This document shows, piece by piece, positions 41,177 to 51,003 of a stretch of DNA of 56,597 nt. Under the pieces are notes generated by a model that was not told the DNA's origin, did not search any database, and saw only the letters and a program-made list of their open reading frames with translations. The DNA comes from CBFIDE01 sp965661265 (GTDB lineage: Bacteria; Bacteroidota; Bacteroidia; Flavobacteriales; Schleiferiaceae), in contig CBFIDE010000014.1 in the NCBI GenBank assembly GCA_965661265.1, forward strand, positions 1 through 56,597, written 5' to 3'. Both the position numbers and the translations under genes were made by a program. How positions within the stretch are numbered: position 1 is the first letter of the stretch; each line of letters starts with the position of its first letter.

Positions 41177-41754
41177 TCAAAATAGTAAAAGTTAATACGA
41201 GCATCGCTACCATTATGGTGGCGGTGCTTTTTTTATTAAATTCTTGTGTTAATGATACGGCTGAGGTTGCACAGGTAAGTGTGGAAGATGAAGGCCCTAG
41301 AGAAATCCAGGAGGATTTAACTCTAACTTATTCAGACAGTAGTAGAATTAAGATTAAATTAATTGCGGCGAGAGCAGAGAATTACCCACAATTAGAGGAG
41401 CCCACAACTGTATTCCCCAAGGGAATAGATGTTAGATTTTATGATGAAAATGGGTTAGAGAACTCAAGACTGAGGGCTAATTCTGCTATCAATTATAAAA
41501 ATAAAAATCTGTGGATTGCCACAGGAGACGTAGTTGTTGTAAATAAAAAAGGAGAACAGCTCAATACAGAAGAGCTCTTTTGGGATGAAAAGAAAGGTCA
41601 AATCTATTCAGAGGTCTTCTCTAAAATATCTACAAAGGATCAAATTATAATGGGTGAAGGCTTTGAGGCCGATCAAAGCTTTAGCTCTTATCAAATGGAT
41701 AAAATAACAGGACAAATAAATTTAGAGGATGAACAAGGCATTGAAGATCGTTGA
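41134..41754 (+). CDS. lptC: LPS export protein LptC-like lipoprotein
   Basis: Periplasmic bridge component that passes lipopolysaccharide from LptB2FG to LptA, anchored in the inner membrane. 206 aa at most. VAVLFLLNSC is a lipobox-like segment (Cys about 37). The OstA-like jelly-roll strands include DLTLTYSDSSRIKIKLIAARAE, VFPKGIDVRFYDENG, LWIATGDVVVVNKKGEQLNT and GQIYSEVFSKISTKDQIIMGEGFEADQSF (as several strands). The start is uncertain: ATG 41134, TTG 41164 and ATG 41215 are possible; the last would give a very short signal. The downstream small membrane gene starts inside its 3' end. Confidence 0.82.
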   Translation: MLDKRNCSCRLDTIIKIVKVNTSIATIMVAVLFLLNSCVNDTAEVAQVSVEDEGPREIQEDLTLTYSDSSRIKIKLIAARAENYPQLEEPTTVFPKGIDVRFYDENGLENSRLRANSAINYKNKNLWIATGDVVVVNKKGEQLNTEELFWDEKKGQIYSEVFSKISTKDQIIMGEGFEADQSFSSYQMDKITGQINLEDEQGIEDR

Positions 41755-41938
41755 GTATGCATGGCTATTAGTAATAGTACTCTGTTCTTATCAAATTTTC
41801 GGGATGATTGGGTCAGGAAAAACAGAAATCTGGTACTTTATAGCATTCTTAGGTTTTGCTATATTTATGTACTTCTTTAGAAAAAGAACAAGAATTAAAT
41901 ATATGAATAGACAAGCAGAAAAGGAGGCTCAACAATAA
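41729..41938 (+). CDS. Small membrane protein in the lptC run
   Basis: 69 aa with two transmembrane helices (about 9-27 and 34-50) and a basic C-terminal tail (FRKRTRIKYMNRQAEKEA). Overlaps the lptC end by 26 bp and the CNNM gene by 1 bp. No family I recognise, but position and coupling make it a real gene. Confidence 0.75.
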   Translation: MNKALKIVEYAWLLVIVLCSYQIFGMIGSGKTEIWYFIAFLGFAIFMYFFRKRTRIKYMNRQAEKEAQQ

Positions 41939-43194
41939 TGAGTATCATAATTGTATCCATCTTACTATCTATACTGGCTTCAGCCTTCTTTTCAGGGATA
42001 GAAATAGCTTACGTTTCAGCAAATAAATTTCACATAGAAATTGAAAATAAGAAAGGTAAAATAATCTATCAGCTCATAAGCTACCTTTCTAATAAACCCT
42101 CAAAGTTTATAGCTGCAATGCTTGTGGGTAATAACATTGCCTTAGTAGTATATGGCATACTAATGCCTAAAATTCTTGACCAACCATTTACTTTTATAAG
42201 TAATGAGTACGTCATGCTTTTGGTGCAAACCATAATTTCAACAATAATTATTTTATTTTTGGCAGAGTTCCTTCCTAAAGCTCTCTTTAGCGCTCATAGC
42301 AATAAATTACTGGAAGTTTTTGCCATACCTTCTTCTTTCTTTTACTTCTTATTTTTTCCAATAGTTAGCTTTATGATTGGAATCAGCAACTTTGTTATCA
42401 AGTACCTTTTTAAGGTTGAGTTAAGTAGTGTTCAGACAGTATTTAATAAAATAGATTTAGATAATTACATTAGAGAAAGGTCTTCATCCGGATCTAAACA
42501 AGAGGAGGATAGTGAGGTTCAAATCTTTAGAAATGCCTTAGAGTTTAATGAAAGAAAAGCTAGGGAATTTATGATTCCTAGGACTGAAATTATTGGCTTA
42601 GATGCAAATGAGCCTATTGAGACTCTTAAGGAAACTTTTATAAAGAGCTCTCTGTCTAAACTATTAATCTATAAAGAGAGTATTGATTCAATTGTGGGAT
42701 ATGCACATGCTTTTGAATTATTCAAGAAACCAAGGAATATTAGATCAATTCTACGACCTGTTGCTTTTATACCGGAGAGCATGGTTGCCAAGGATATCTT
42801 AGATTTGCTTACGCGAGAAAGAAGAAGTATCGCAATAGTGTTAGATGAATTTGGAGGAACATCAGGTTTAGTGACCATCGAAGATGTCATAGAAGAGATT
42901 TTTGGAGAAATTGATGACGAGCATGATACCGAAGAGCTTTTAGAGCATAGGTTGAGTGAGGATGAGTTTATTTTTAGCGCTAGACAAGAAATTGATTATT
43001 TGAATGAAGAATATGATTTACATATTCCAGAGGCAGAATCTTACTCTACCTTGGGTGGTTTTATCATTCAAAATATTGAAAGAATCCCTGAAAGGGGCGA
43101 GCAATTTAATATTGATAACTTCAGTATTCATATACTAGAAACTTCAGTTTCACGAATAGAGAAAGTCCAACTCTCTTTAAAAGGAGATGTATAA
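41938..43194 (+). CDS. CNNM/CorC-family transporter-like protein (DUF21-CBS-CorC)
   Basis: 418 aa. N-terminal CNNM/DUF21 domain with four helices (SILLSILASAFFSGIEIAYV; VGNNIALVVYG), a CBS pair (about 200-320: REFMIPRTEIIGLD, IVLDEFGGTSGLVTIEDVI) and a C-terminal CorC/HlyC domain (about 330-415). Members export Mg2+ or Co2+; many older databases call them hemolysins. A canonical AGGAGG lies 10 bp before the ATG, unusual in this window. The last gene before ppiD. Confidence 0.88.
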   Translation: MSIIIVSILLSILASAFFSGIEIAYVSANKFHIEIENKKGKIIYQLISYLSNKPSKFIAAMLVGNNIALVVYGILMPKILDQPFTFISNEYVMLLVQTIISTIIILFLAEFLPKALFSAHSNKLLEVFAIPSSFFYFLFFPIVSFMIGISNFVIKYLFKVELSSVQTVFNKIDLDNYIRERSSSGSKQEEDSEVQIFRNALEFNERKAREFMIPRTEIIGLDANEPIETLKETFIKSSLSKLLIYKESIDSIVGYAHAFELFKKPRNIRSILRPVAFIPESMVAKDILDLLTRERRSIAIVLDEFGGTSGLVTIEDVIEEIFGEIDDEHDTEELLEHRLSEDEFIFSARQEIDYLNEEYDLHIPEAESYSTLGGFIIQNIERIPERGEQFNIDNFSIHILETSVSRIEKVQLSLKGDV

Positions 43195-43259
43195 GCCTAT
43201 TATTCTTAAATTATTAGCTTCTACACTAGAAAATTACACTGTTTTTAGGGATACTTTCC

Positions 43260-43267
43260 TATATTCG
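43260..43267 (+). promoter_or_regulatory. Possible -7 box for ppiD-like gene (TATATTCG)
   Basis: TATATTCG differs by one base from TAnnTTTG, 25 bp before the ATG, in the 98-bp gap after the CNNM gene. Weak support. Confidence 0.3.
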
Positions 43268-43292
43268 CAACCTTAATTTTAATACTATATCA

Positions 43293-45479
43293 ATGGCAAC
43301 ACTTGAACGCATTAGAAGACGATCAGGTTTACTTCTTGTAATAATTGGATTGGCTATGCTAGCTTTTATCCTAACTGATTTACTTAGTTCAGGAAATTCC
43401 CTTTTTAGAGGGGATGCGAATGTAGTCGCTAAAATCGATGGTGAAGCAATCGAGATTACTGAGTTCAATAAAATGATTGATAAGACTACTGAGAATTATA
43501 TTTCTCAAAGTCAAGATAGAGCTTTAGCTAATGTTAGTCGTACTCAATTAGTGAATGCTGCATGGGATAATCTTTTGAGGTTACGTCTAATGAAAGCTCA
43601 ATATGATAAACTTGGTTTTGAAGTTACTGGCAAAGAATTACTTGAGAGAGTTAGAAACAATCCTAATATTCAAAATGCTCCTGCATTTCAAGATCAAGTA
43701 GTTGGTGGATTTAGTGAAGCCATGTTTAGCCAATATCTAAATAATATTAAAGATAATAGGTCTAATGACGCTCAGGCTGCTCAGTATTGGAATGATTGGG
43801 TAAACTTTGAAGATGCGACAAGGGATCAAGCAATAAGTAGTAAATACGAACTTGCCGTTAGAAAAGGGCTTTACGTACCTACTAAGTTTGCTGAAATTAC
43901 TTACGGAAGAGATAACAAAAATGTTACTGCCAGCATAGTTGGCTTGGAATTCTCAACGGTTAAAGACGAAGAGGTTGAGGTCAGCGAGTCTGATAAAAAG
44001 GCCTATTACGCTAAGAATAAAGAGAATTATAAAACTGAAGCAACAAGGGATATCCTTTATGTTAATTTTGTAATAGAGCCTTCTGAAGCTGATAAAGCTC
44101 AATTAAGTAAAGAAATTGAAGCATTTTTAGAGCCTCAAATTGTTTTCAATAATGCAACTGGCCAAAATGATACTTTAGATAGCTTTTCATCAACAGATAA
44201 TGATTCAGCTTTTGCTGCACAACGTTCTGAATTACCAATATTTGATGCTTTCTATAAGCAAGGAGAACTTCCTCCAAGTATTGATTCTATAATGTTTGCC
44301 CAGGAAGTAGGTTATATTCATGGTCCATTTAGTGTTGGAAATTATTTCCAGCTGTCTAAATTGGTTGAGAAGACAATACTTCCAGATTCTGTAAGAGCAA
44401 GCCATATCTTAGTTTCTTTTGCAGGAGCAACAAGAGCAGGTGAGAATGTCACTAGAAGCCCGCAAGAAGCTCAGGCACTGGCCGATAGTATTTTTGAAGT
44501 TGTAAGCGCAACTCCTTCTAAATTCAATGAGTTAGCTTCATCTATGAATGATGATGCTCTAGCAAGCACAAAGAATGGTGACCTAGATTGGTTCAATGAT
44601 AAGATGATGGATAAGGCTTTCTCTGATTACTGTTTCCAAAACAGTGTTGGTGATATGAAGGTTGTATTCTCGCAATTCGGATTTCATGTAATCAGAATTG
44701 ACGGTCAAAAAGGTAGTAATAAGGCTGTTAAGGTTTATAATATTTCTCTTGAGTTGGTTCCTTCTGAAGAAACATTAGATGGAATTTATGATCAGGCTAG
44801 CTCATTTGCAAATAATGTTGGTGACCTTGATAATTTTGTTGCTTTGGCCGATTCTTTATCTTATATCGCAAGACCAGTAAATGGATTGACAGCATTGTCT
44901 GATGATATTTCTGGTATTGGCAGTAATAGAGAAGTTGTAAGATGGGCTTTTAATGAGGAAACTCAAATGGGCGGTCTACAGTTATTTAACAATAACAACA
45001 ATTCCTACATAGTAGCTACACTAGCTGGTGCCCAGGAAGAAGGGTTCACTTCTATGGAGAATCTTGATGCAACTATTACTCTTGCAGTTAAGAATGAAAA
45101 GAAAGCTGAAATCTTAGTGAAAAGAATAAATAGCAAGTTAAACGGAGATATTAATGCCCTTGCTTCTGATTTAGGTGTTGCAGTCACAAACTCAACTATA
45201 AACTTAGCCGGAAGCACATTGAATTCTTTTGGAAATGAGCCAAAAGCAATTGGAGCTATATCTGCTTTAAATGCAAATGAAATATCTAAGCCTATTGTTG
45301 GAACAAGAGGTGTATACGTTGCTTTAGTAACGGCTGTAATGCCTAATCCAAGCTTAGATAATTATAGTACTCAAATAATTGGAATGGAGAATAAAATCAG
45401 ACCAAGAGTAACGACAAATCTGTTTTTAAGCTTGAAGAATGATGCTAATATTGAAGACAAAAGAGCAAAGTTCTTCTAG
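43293..45479 (+). CDS. PpiD/SurA-like periplasmic peptidyl-prolyl isomerase
   Basis: 728 aa. Cytoplasmic N-terminus MATLERIRRRSGLLLVI and one signal-anchor helix (about 11-31, IIGLAMLAFILTDLL), then a SurA-N-like domain starting AKIDGEAIEITEFNKMIDK (about 49-67). A parvulin (PPIC) domain is centred at 360-480: DSVRASHILVSFAG, AQALADSIFEVV, SMNDDALASTKNGDLDWF, VFSQFGFHVIRID. It assists folding of exported proteins. Ends at a strong bidirectional terminator shared with rodA. Confidence 0.9.
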   Translation: MATLERIRRRSGLLLVIIGLAMLAFILTDLLSSGNSLFRGDANVVAKIDGEAIEITEFNKMIDKTTENYISQSQDRALANVSRTQLVNAAWDNLLRLRLMKAQYDKLGFEVTGKELLERVRNNPNIQNAPAFQDQVVGGFSEAMFSQYLNNIKDNRSNDAQAAQYWNDWVNFEDATRDQAISSKYELAVRKGLYVPTKFAEITYGRDNKNVTASIVGLEFSTVKDEEVEVSESDKKAYYAKNKENYKTEATRDILYVNFVIEPSEADKAQLSKEIEAFLEPQIVFNNATGQNDTLDSFSSTDNDSAFAAQRSELPIFDAFYKQGELPPSIDSIMFAQEVGYIHGPFSVGNYFQLSKLVEKTILPDSVRASHILVSFAGATRAGENVTRSPQEAQALADSIFEVVSATPSKFNELASSMNDDALASTKNGDLDWFNDKMMDKAFSDYCFQNSVGDMKVVFSQFGFHVIRIDGQKGSNKAVKVYNISLELVPSEETLDGIYDQASSFANNVGDLDNFVALADSLSYIARPVNGLTALSDDISGIGSNREVVRWAFNEETQMGGLQLFNNNNNSYIVATLAGAQEEGFTSMENLDATITLAVKNEKKAEILVKRINSKLNGDINALASDLGVAVTNSTINLAGSTLNSFGNEPKAIGAISALNANEISKPIVGTRGVYVALVTAVMPNPSLDNYSTQIIGMENKIRPRVTTNLFLSLKNDANIEDKRAKFF

Positions 45480-45501
45480 TTTAATTAGATGTTTAGCATA
45501 A

Positions 45502-45532
45502 AAAAAAGGGAGCTCAACGAGCTCCCTTTTTT
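45502..45532. terminator. Bidirectional rho-independent terminator
   Basis: A 14-bp perfect stem (AAAAAAGGGAGCTC/GAGCTCCCTTTTTT) with a 3-nt AAC loop. A- and T-tracts on both sides let it stop ppiD (plus) and rodA (minus) transcripts between convergent stops. Confidence 0.9.
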
Positions 45533-45536
45533 ATTA

Positions 45537-46796
45537 TTATAAGCTCTGAGTTCTATATTGGTCAAGTTTTATAAATATGAATAAGAGTATTGTAAAGCCC
45601 CATAGGCTAGATCCTCCGTAACTAAAGAAAGGAAGCGGAATTCCTACAACGGGTGCTAAACCAATTGTCATGGCTATATTAATCGCAAAGTGAAAAAAGA
45701 TGATACTTGCTACAGAATAACCGTAGACTCTAGTAAATATAGATTTTTGCCTTTCGGCGACTGTGATTATTCTGAAAAGTAAAAGAGTAAACAAAAGAAC
45801 AGTGAAAGAGCTTCCGATAAAGCCCCATTCTTCTCCTACCGTGCAGAAAATAAAATCGGTACTCTGCTCAGGAACAAAATTATATTTAGTCTGAGTGCCT
45901 TCTAAATATCCTTTACCGCTAAAGCCGCCAGATCCAATTGCTATCATACTTTGAGCAGTATTATAACCAACGCCTTTAGGGTCTTCCATTTTACCTAATA
46001 GGATATTGATTCTATTTCTATGCCGGTCTTCTAAAACATTATTGAATGCGTAGTCAACCAATTGAACAAAGCCTAGGCTAGGTAGAAGCACTAATAGTAT
46101 TTTAAGTACAATCTTTTGACTTCGTCTTAAAATTAACCATAATAACACCGCAATACTTAATAAGGCAATAGATATACTCAAAGTGCTAAACACAAGGCTA
46201 ATGAAAAATAGAACTGCGGCCGATATTCCAAGAAAAATCCACTTTCCGGAAAGGCCCTCTCTATACATAACAAGGATTAAAGAAGTATATACTAGAGCAG
46301 AGCCAGGATCTGGTTGAGGAGTTATTAAAATCGCCGGAAGGAGAACTATAGCAAAAGCTTTAATCCGATCCTTAAGCCGTGACAGATTAACGCCATTAGT
46401 GGTAGCATATTTAGCTAGAGCTAAGGCAGTCGCAAATTTGGCAAACTCTGAGGGCTGCAAGCTAAAGCTTCCAAATGCGTACCAAGATGTGGCTCCTGCG
46501 ATTGTTTTTCCAAAAATAAAAAGCCCCAGGAGTGAGAGCATGGATACCATATAAATTGGGTATGCAAGAGTGCTAAAAATTCTACCATCTGACGAAAGTA
46601 TGATTATGATGAGCACAAATGATCCCGCTATCCATAGAAGCTGTTTGCCATACTTCTGGCTGATATCCATGATACTGCTGAATTCCTCATTATATACGGC
46701 AGCATATATATTGCCCCAACCTAGAAGAACTAGAAGGGAGTATAGGAGCACCATTGACCAATCTAGGCTTTTGAATATATTGTTACTCTCCCTCAT
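45537..46796 (-). CDS. rodA: Rod-shape peptidoglycan polymerase RodA
   Basis: SEDS-family glycosyltransferase that polymerises lipid II in the elongasome with PBP2. 419 aa with about ten transmembrane helices. FTW/RodA/SpoVE signature near the C-terminus: GLAPVVGIPLPFFSYGGSS. The catalytic-loop Asp is in EQSTDFIFCTVGEEWGF. Last gene of the purH-mreBCD-mrdA-rodA run; overlaps mrdA by 14 bp. Confidence 0.95.
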   Translation of the reverse strand: MRESNNIFKSLDWSMVLLYSLLVLLGWGNIYAAVYNEEFSSIMDISQKYGKQLLWIAGSFVLIIIILSSDGRIFSTLAYPIYMVSMLSLLGLFIFGKTIAGATSWYAFGSFSLQPSEFAKFATALALAKYATTNGVNLSRLKDRIKAFAIVLLPAILITPQPDPGSALVYTSLILVMYREGLSGKWIFLGISAAVLFFISLVFSTLSISIALLSIAVLLWLILRRSQKIVLKILLVLLPSLGFVQLVDYAFNNVLEDRHRNRINILLGKMEDPKGVGYNTAQSMIAIGSGGFSGKGYLEGTQTKYNFVPEQSTDFIFCTVGEEWGFIGSSFTVLLFTLLLFRIITVAERQKSIFTRVYGYSVASIIFFHFAINIAMTIGLAPVVGIPLPFFSYGGSSLWGFTILLFIFIKLDQYRTQSL

Positions 46797-48648
46797 TTCC
46801 TTCCAATACGGTTAGATCTTCGCCATAAACGGACTCTAATTGCTTATGATATTCTTCTTCTAATGATCCTTCTATCATTCTTTTTTCTAAAGCTTTTCTA
46901 CTTATATCGCCATTAATATACTTTTCAATTAAAAGGCTAGAGATAGGTGCGGCCCATCTGCTTCCCCAATATCCATTTTCAACAATTATAGCAATCGCAA
47001 TTTTAGGATCGTCTTTTGGAGCAAAAGCAATAAAAATAGAATGATCTTGTCCGTGCGGGTTCTCCGCTGTACCTGTCTTTCCACACATTTCAATTCCATC
47101 AAGCCGACTTCCTCTAGCCGTTCCATTTTCAAAAACATCGTACATACCTTTGATTACAGTCTCAAAGTGAACTGAGTCTATCGTGGTCGATCTTTTAATA
47201 TTGAAATCAGGATTAAAATCCTCGCTATTTTCTATTTCTTTGATAATATGTGGCGTGTAATAATATCCTCTATTGGCAATTGCTGCAGTAAAGTTGGCCA
47301 ATTGAATAGGAGTCACTAATAGTTCTCCTTGACCTATACCTAGAGATATTGTACTAACAGCTTTCCAATTGGTATACCCAAAGGCTTTGTCATAATAGTC
47401 TGCATCGGGAACCAAGCCTTTTCTTCCTGTGGGGAGGTCATTATTTAGAAATTTTCCTAAGCCAAAACTGTTGACGTGTCTTGTCCAATTATTCATGCCT
47501 TCTTGTGCAGTAGGATAATTTTCTATGATTCTTTTAAATACGTTGCAATAGTAGTTGTTACAAGATTTTGATATGGACTTTCTGAGGTCAAGCGGTCCTA
47601 TTGATTCACAATGACAGGCAACATGTAAACTGCCATAATGAAATCCATGATTACAGCGCATTGAAGTAGAAGGATTTATCACACCTTCTTGCAATCCGAT
47701 TAAAGCATTCATCAGTTTAAAGGGAGATCCAGGAGGATACTCAGCTAGAAGACCCCTGTCAAAAAGAGGTTTTTCAATACTATCTATATAAAGCTGGTAA
47801 TAATTTTTAGTTCTTTCTCTTCCTACCATTAACTCTGGCTTATAGCTGGGAGATGTAACAAGACTAAGTATTTCGCCGGTCTTAGGCTCTATGGCTACAA
47901 TGGATCCTCTTTTTCCATTCATTAGAAGCTCACCATATTCTTGCAAGTCAATATCAATGCTGCAAATCAGGTCTTTACCCGGTATGGGCAATGTATCAAA
48001 TTGGCCACCGGCAAAGTCTCCTTTAACTCTATTATGAACATCAACTAATTGATATTTGATTCCGGCGCTTCCTCTCAAGATATCCTCATAGGCTTTCTCA
48101 ATTCCGGTTTTTCCCACCAGATCACCTTTTCTATAGCTTTTATCTTTTGCTATCTGTTGGTCAGAAACTTCTCCGATAAAGCCCATTACATTGGAGGCAG
48201 AAGAGTGGGGGTAGGTTCTTACAATTCTTTTTTGAGGGTAAAAGCCTTTAAATCTATGGAGGCTCTCATTAAAGAAAGCAAAATTTTCTTTACTTAATTG
48301 TTTTAAGAAGATACTAGCTTTATACCTTGAGTAGGAGTTAGCCCGAGCGAGTCTTTTAATAAAATCAGCTTTACTAATATCTATAAAATCACAGAACAAG
48401 GCTGTATCAATATCTTGAACTTGGGATGGAGTTACCATTAAGTCGTAGGCTGATTGATTACCTACTAAGAGCTTATGATTTCTATCATAGATGAATCCTC
48501 TGCCAGGATAAATCAACTCTTTTCTTTTGGCGTTATTCTCTGCAGATAGGCGGTATTTATTTTCTATTACTTGAATGTAAAAAAGCCTGCTTATGAAGAC
48601 TAAGGCTATACCGCTAAAGAATAAGTAGAATAAATATTTTCTTTCCAT
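46783..48648 (-). CDS. mrdA: Penicillin-binding protein 2
   Basis: 621 aa transpeptidase of the elongasome. Membrane anchor at residues 5-25 (YLFYLFFSGIALVFISRLFYI), dimerisation region with FIYDRNHKLLVGNQSAYDLM, and transpeptidase motifs SPFK (in YPPGSPFKLMNAL), SCN (in SISKSCNNYY) and KTG (in CGKTGTAENPHGQD). The start overlaps the mreD stop at 48648. It works with RodA. Confidence 0.95.
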   Translation of the reverse strand: MERKYLFYLFFSGIALVFISRLFYIQVIENKYRLSAENNAKRKELIYPGRGFIYDRNHKLLVGNQSAYDLMVTPSQVQDIDTALFCDFIDISKADFIKRLARANSYSRYKASIFLKQLSKENFAFFNESLHRFKGFYPQKRIVRTYPHSSASNVMGFIGEVSDQQIAKDKSYRKGDLVGKTGIEKAYEDILRGSAGIKYQLVDVHNRVKGDFAGGQFDTLPIPGKDLICSIDIDLQEYGELLMNGKRGSIVAIEPKTGEILSLVTSPSYKPELMVGRERTKNYYQLYIDSIEKPLFDRGLLAEYPPGSPFKLMNALIGLQEGVINPSTSMRCNHGFHYGSLHVACHCESIGPLDLRKSISKSCNNYYCNVFKRIIENYPTAQEGMNNWTRHVNSFGLGKFLNNDLPTGRKGLVPDADYYDKAFGYTNWKAVSTISLGIGQGELLVTPIQLANFTAAIANRGYYYTPHIIKEIENSEDFNPDFNIKRSTTIDSVHFETVIKGMYDVFENGTARGSRLDGIEMCGKTGTAENPHGQDHSIFIAFAPKDDPKIAIAIIVENGYWGSRWAAPISSLLIEKYINGDISRKALEKRMIEGSLEEEYHKQLESVYGEDLTVLEGNEGE

Positions 48649-49151
48649 TAGTAAACCAGTCTTCTAAGTCCAAGGAAGTAAAAGATAAGAATAAATGCAC
48701 TACTAAAAATACTACTTACTAAACTTCTTCTGATCACAATCCATAGATAGTCAAAGTTAAATGCTTCTAATAAGCTGATTGTAAAATGATGAATAAAAAT
48801 AGAAAGTAGAAGGTAGGTGATAAGACTAGCTAATCTGAGTTCAGAAAATTTTAAATCTTTACTATCTGCTGCTTGACCACGTCCGATCATTCTTAGAATC
48901 AAGGGTCTTAAATATGCAATTAATACAGTTGCAGCAATATGAACTCCACCGCTGTTTTCAAAAATATCAATGGTCCAACCAAGCATAAAAGCTAGAATAA
49001 GAGCATATGATCTAGAAATATTGGCTGGTAAAAATAATATGAATGAAATATATACATAAGGGTTCATATACCCCAAGAACATGAAATTATTGAAGAAGAA
49101 TACTTGCAAAATCGCGAGAAGCAGAAATGTTAAAAGACCTTTTACACTCAT
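48648..49151 (-). CDS. mreD: Rod-shape-determining protein MreD
   Basis: 167 aa, about five hydrophobic helices, no enzyme motif. Identity comes from position between mreC and mrdA, size and hydropathy; the helix VFFFNNFMFLGYMNPYVYI and LAFMLGWTIDIFENSGGVHI resemble Bacteroidota MreD. Overlaps mreC and mrdA. Confidence 0.88.
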   Translation of the reverse strand: MSVKGLLTFLLLAILQVFFFNNFMFLGYMNPYVYISFILFLPANISRSYALILAFMLGWTIDIFENSGGVHIAATVLIAYLRPLILRMIGRGQAADSKDLKFSELRLASLITYLLLSIFIHHFTISLLEAFNFDYLWIVIRRSLVSSIFSSAFILIFYFLGLRRLVY

Positions 49152-49966
49152 TCCTCTATTGATTCTTCAAGTTCAACAAGCTCTTTCTTATATAAATCTT
49201 TGATTACATACACTTCACTAATCTTAGCGAAATCAGTTCCAAGATTTACTTGAACCTCATAGAAATTCTGATCTCCCTGTATTTCTACAGAGGCAACCGT
49301 TCCGACAAAAAGCCCTTCTGGAAATAATTTAGATCTATTGTCTGTCAGCACGGTATCGCCTATGGCTATATCCACATATCTAGCCAAGTCTGATACTTGA
49401 GCTACTCGATAATCTTTTGCATCCCAACTAAGAGGTCCAAAATGATTGGTTTCTTTTAGTTTGGCTGAAAACTGTCCATTTGGATTAATAATTGGGATCA
49501 CTGTAGAGAAGTGATCACTCACTTGACTCAATTTACCTACAATTCCTTGTGGGCCAATCACGCCCATATCTTCTGATAAACCATGTACGCGACCTTTATT
49601 GATGGTGATGAAATTAGCAGTTTTAAGATGAGATGAGGAGATAGCTTTAGCCTCTATCAATGTAAATCTTTGATTGCCTAAAGAGTCATTAATTTTAGAA
49701 AGCTGTTGTGATTTAAGCTGATAGACTAAATTCCTCAAATAGGCATTTTCTTCTGCTAACACCTGATTTTGATATGATAGATGTATAAAATTATTTAAGG
49801 CGCTAGTTTTATCTAAAGTCCAGCCAATGAAACTCGAGCTAGAATTTAAGACAGCACTTCTTTGAAAAGATCTGCTAGCACTAATCCAGCTTAACGCGAT
49901 TAACTCTAGTCCTAGAAAAAGAAAGAACAGTTTTCTTTTTATTAAAAAGACTAAAATTCGTTGCAT
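49148..49966 (-). CDS. mreC: Rod-shape-determining protein MreC
   Basis: 272 aa. One N-terminal membrane helix (about 13-28), a coiled coil (FIHLSYQNQVLAEENAYLRNLVYQL region, about 57-90), then the MreC beta domains with TINKGRVHGLSEDMGVIGPQG and VSDHFSTVIPIINPNGQFSA. It positions the elongasome between cytoskeleton and wall enzymes. Starts 3 bp after mreB. Confidence 0.93.
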   Translation of the reverse strand: MQRILVFLIKRKLFFLFLGLELIALSWISASRSFQRSAVLNSSSSFIGWTLDKTSALNNFIHLSYQNQVLAEENAYLRNLVYQLKSQQLSKINDSLGNQRFTLIEAKAISSSHLKTANFITINKGRVHGLSEDMGVIGPQGIVGKLSQVSDHFSTVIPIINPNGQFSAKLKETNHFGPLSWDAKDYRVAQVSDLARYVDIAIGDTVLTDNRSKLFPEGLFVGTVASVEIQGDQNFYEVQVNLGTDFAKISEVYVIKDLYKKELVELEESIEE

Positions 49967-49969
49967 TTA

Positions 49970-50995
49970 TTATTTCATCAAGAAATTGAACTTACTGATA
50001 TTTTTAAGAGCGATACCTGTACCTCTTACCACTGCCCTAAGTGGATCTTCAGCTACATATACCGGTAGGTCTGTTTTCATAGAAATCCTTTTATCGAGAC
50101 CTCTTAGCATTGAACCACCACCGGCCATATAAATACCGCTATTATAAATATCAGCAGCTAATTCTGGTGGAGTCATAGATAGCGCTTCCATAATAGCATC
50201 TTCAATACGTAAAATGGATTTATCCAAAGCTCTGGCAATCTCTTTATAGGTCACCATTATTTGTTTAGGCTTTCCTGTAAGCAGGTCTCTACCTTGAACC
50301 GGCATATCCTCAGGCGGATTATCTAATTCGTCAAGAGCAGAACCAATAGTAATTTTTATTTCTTCAGCAGTACGCTCACCTACATATAGATTATGCTGGG
50401 TTCTCATATAGTACGCAATATCATTTGTAAAGACATCACCTGCAACTTTAATAGACTTATCTGCTACAATTCCTCCTAATGCCAAAACTGCAATTTCAGT
50501 GGTACCACCACCTATATCGATGATCATATTACCCTTAGGTTCTTGAACATCAACGCCAGTTCCTATTGCTGCTGCCATTGGTTCGTGGATTAAATACACC
50601 TCTCGAGCGCCAGCATGTTCAGCAGAATCTCTTACAGCTCTTTTTTCTACTTCAGTAATTCCTGAAGGAATGCAAATTACCATTCTTAGAGCAGGTGGAA
50701 TCAAACGACTTTTTAGCTGAGGAATACTTTTAATCATTTCTCTGATCATCGCTTCAGAAGCCTCAAAGTCTGCAATTACACCATCTTTGAGAGGTCTAAT
50801 CGTCTTAATATTCTCATGAGTTTTCCCATGCATTTGTCTTGCCTGATGACCTACAGCAATTATTTTATTGGTTGTACGGTCCTTGGCAACAATAGACGGA
50901 GCATCAACAACTACTTTATCTTGATAGATAATTAGTGTATTAGCGGTTCCTAAATCAATTGCAATATCTTCTCTAAAAAAGTCAAATAATCCCAT
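49970..50995 (-). CDS. mreB: Rod-shape-determining protein MreB
   Basis: Actin-like filament, 341 aa. MGLFDFFREDIAIDLGTANT (phosphate 1), IPSGITEVEKRAVRDSAEHA, MIDIGGGTTEIAVLALGG (phosphate 2) and YMAGGGSMLRGLDKRIS (adenosine) motifs all intact. Starts 8 bp after purH in this orientation, as often in Bacteroidota. Confidence 0.97.
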   Translation of the reverse strand: MGLFDFFREDIAIDLGTANTLIIYQDKVVVDAPSIVAKDRTTNKIIAVGHQARQMHGKTHENIKTIRPLKDGVIADFEASEAMIREMIKSIPQLKSRLIPPALRMVICIPSGITEVEKRAVRDSAEHAGAREVYLIHEPMAAAIGTGVDVQEPKGNMIIDIGGGTTEIAVLALGGIVADKSIKVAGDVFTNDIAYYMRTQHNLYVGERTAEEIKITIGSALDELDNPPEDMPVQGRDLLTGKPKQIMVTYKEIARALDKSILRIEDAIMEALSMTPPELAADIYNSGIYMAGGGSMLRGLDKRISMKTDLPVYVAEDPLRAVVRGTGIALKNISKFNFLMK

Positions 50996-51003
50996 GCTTA
51001 AAG

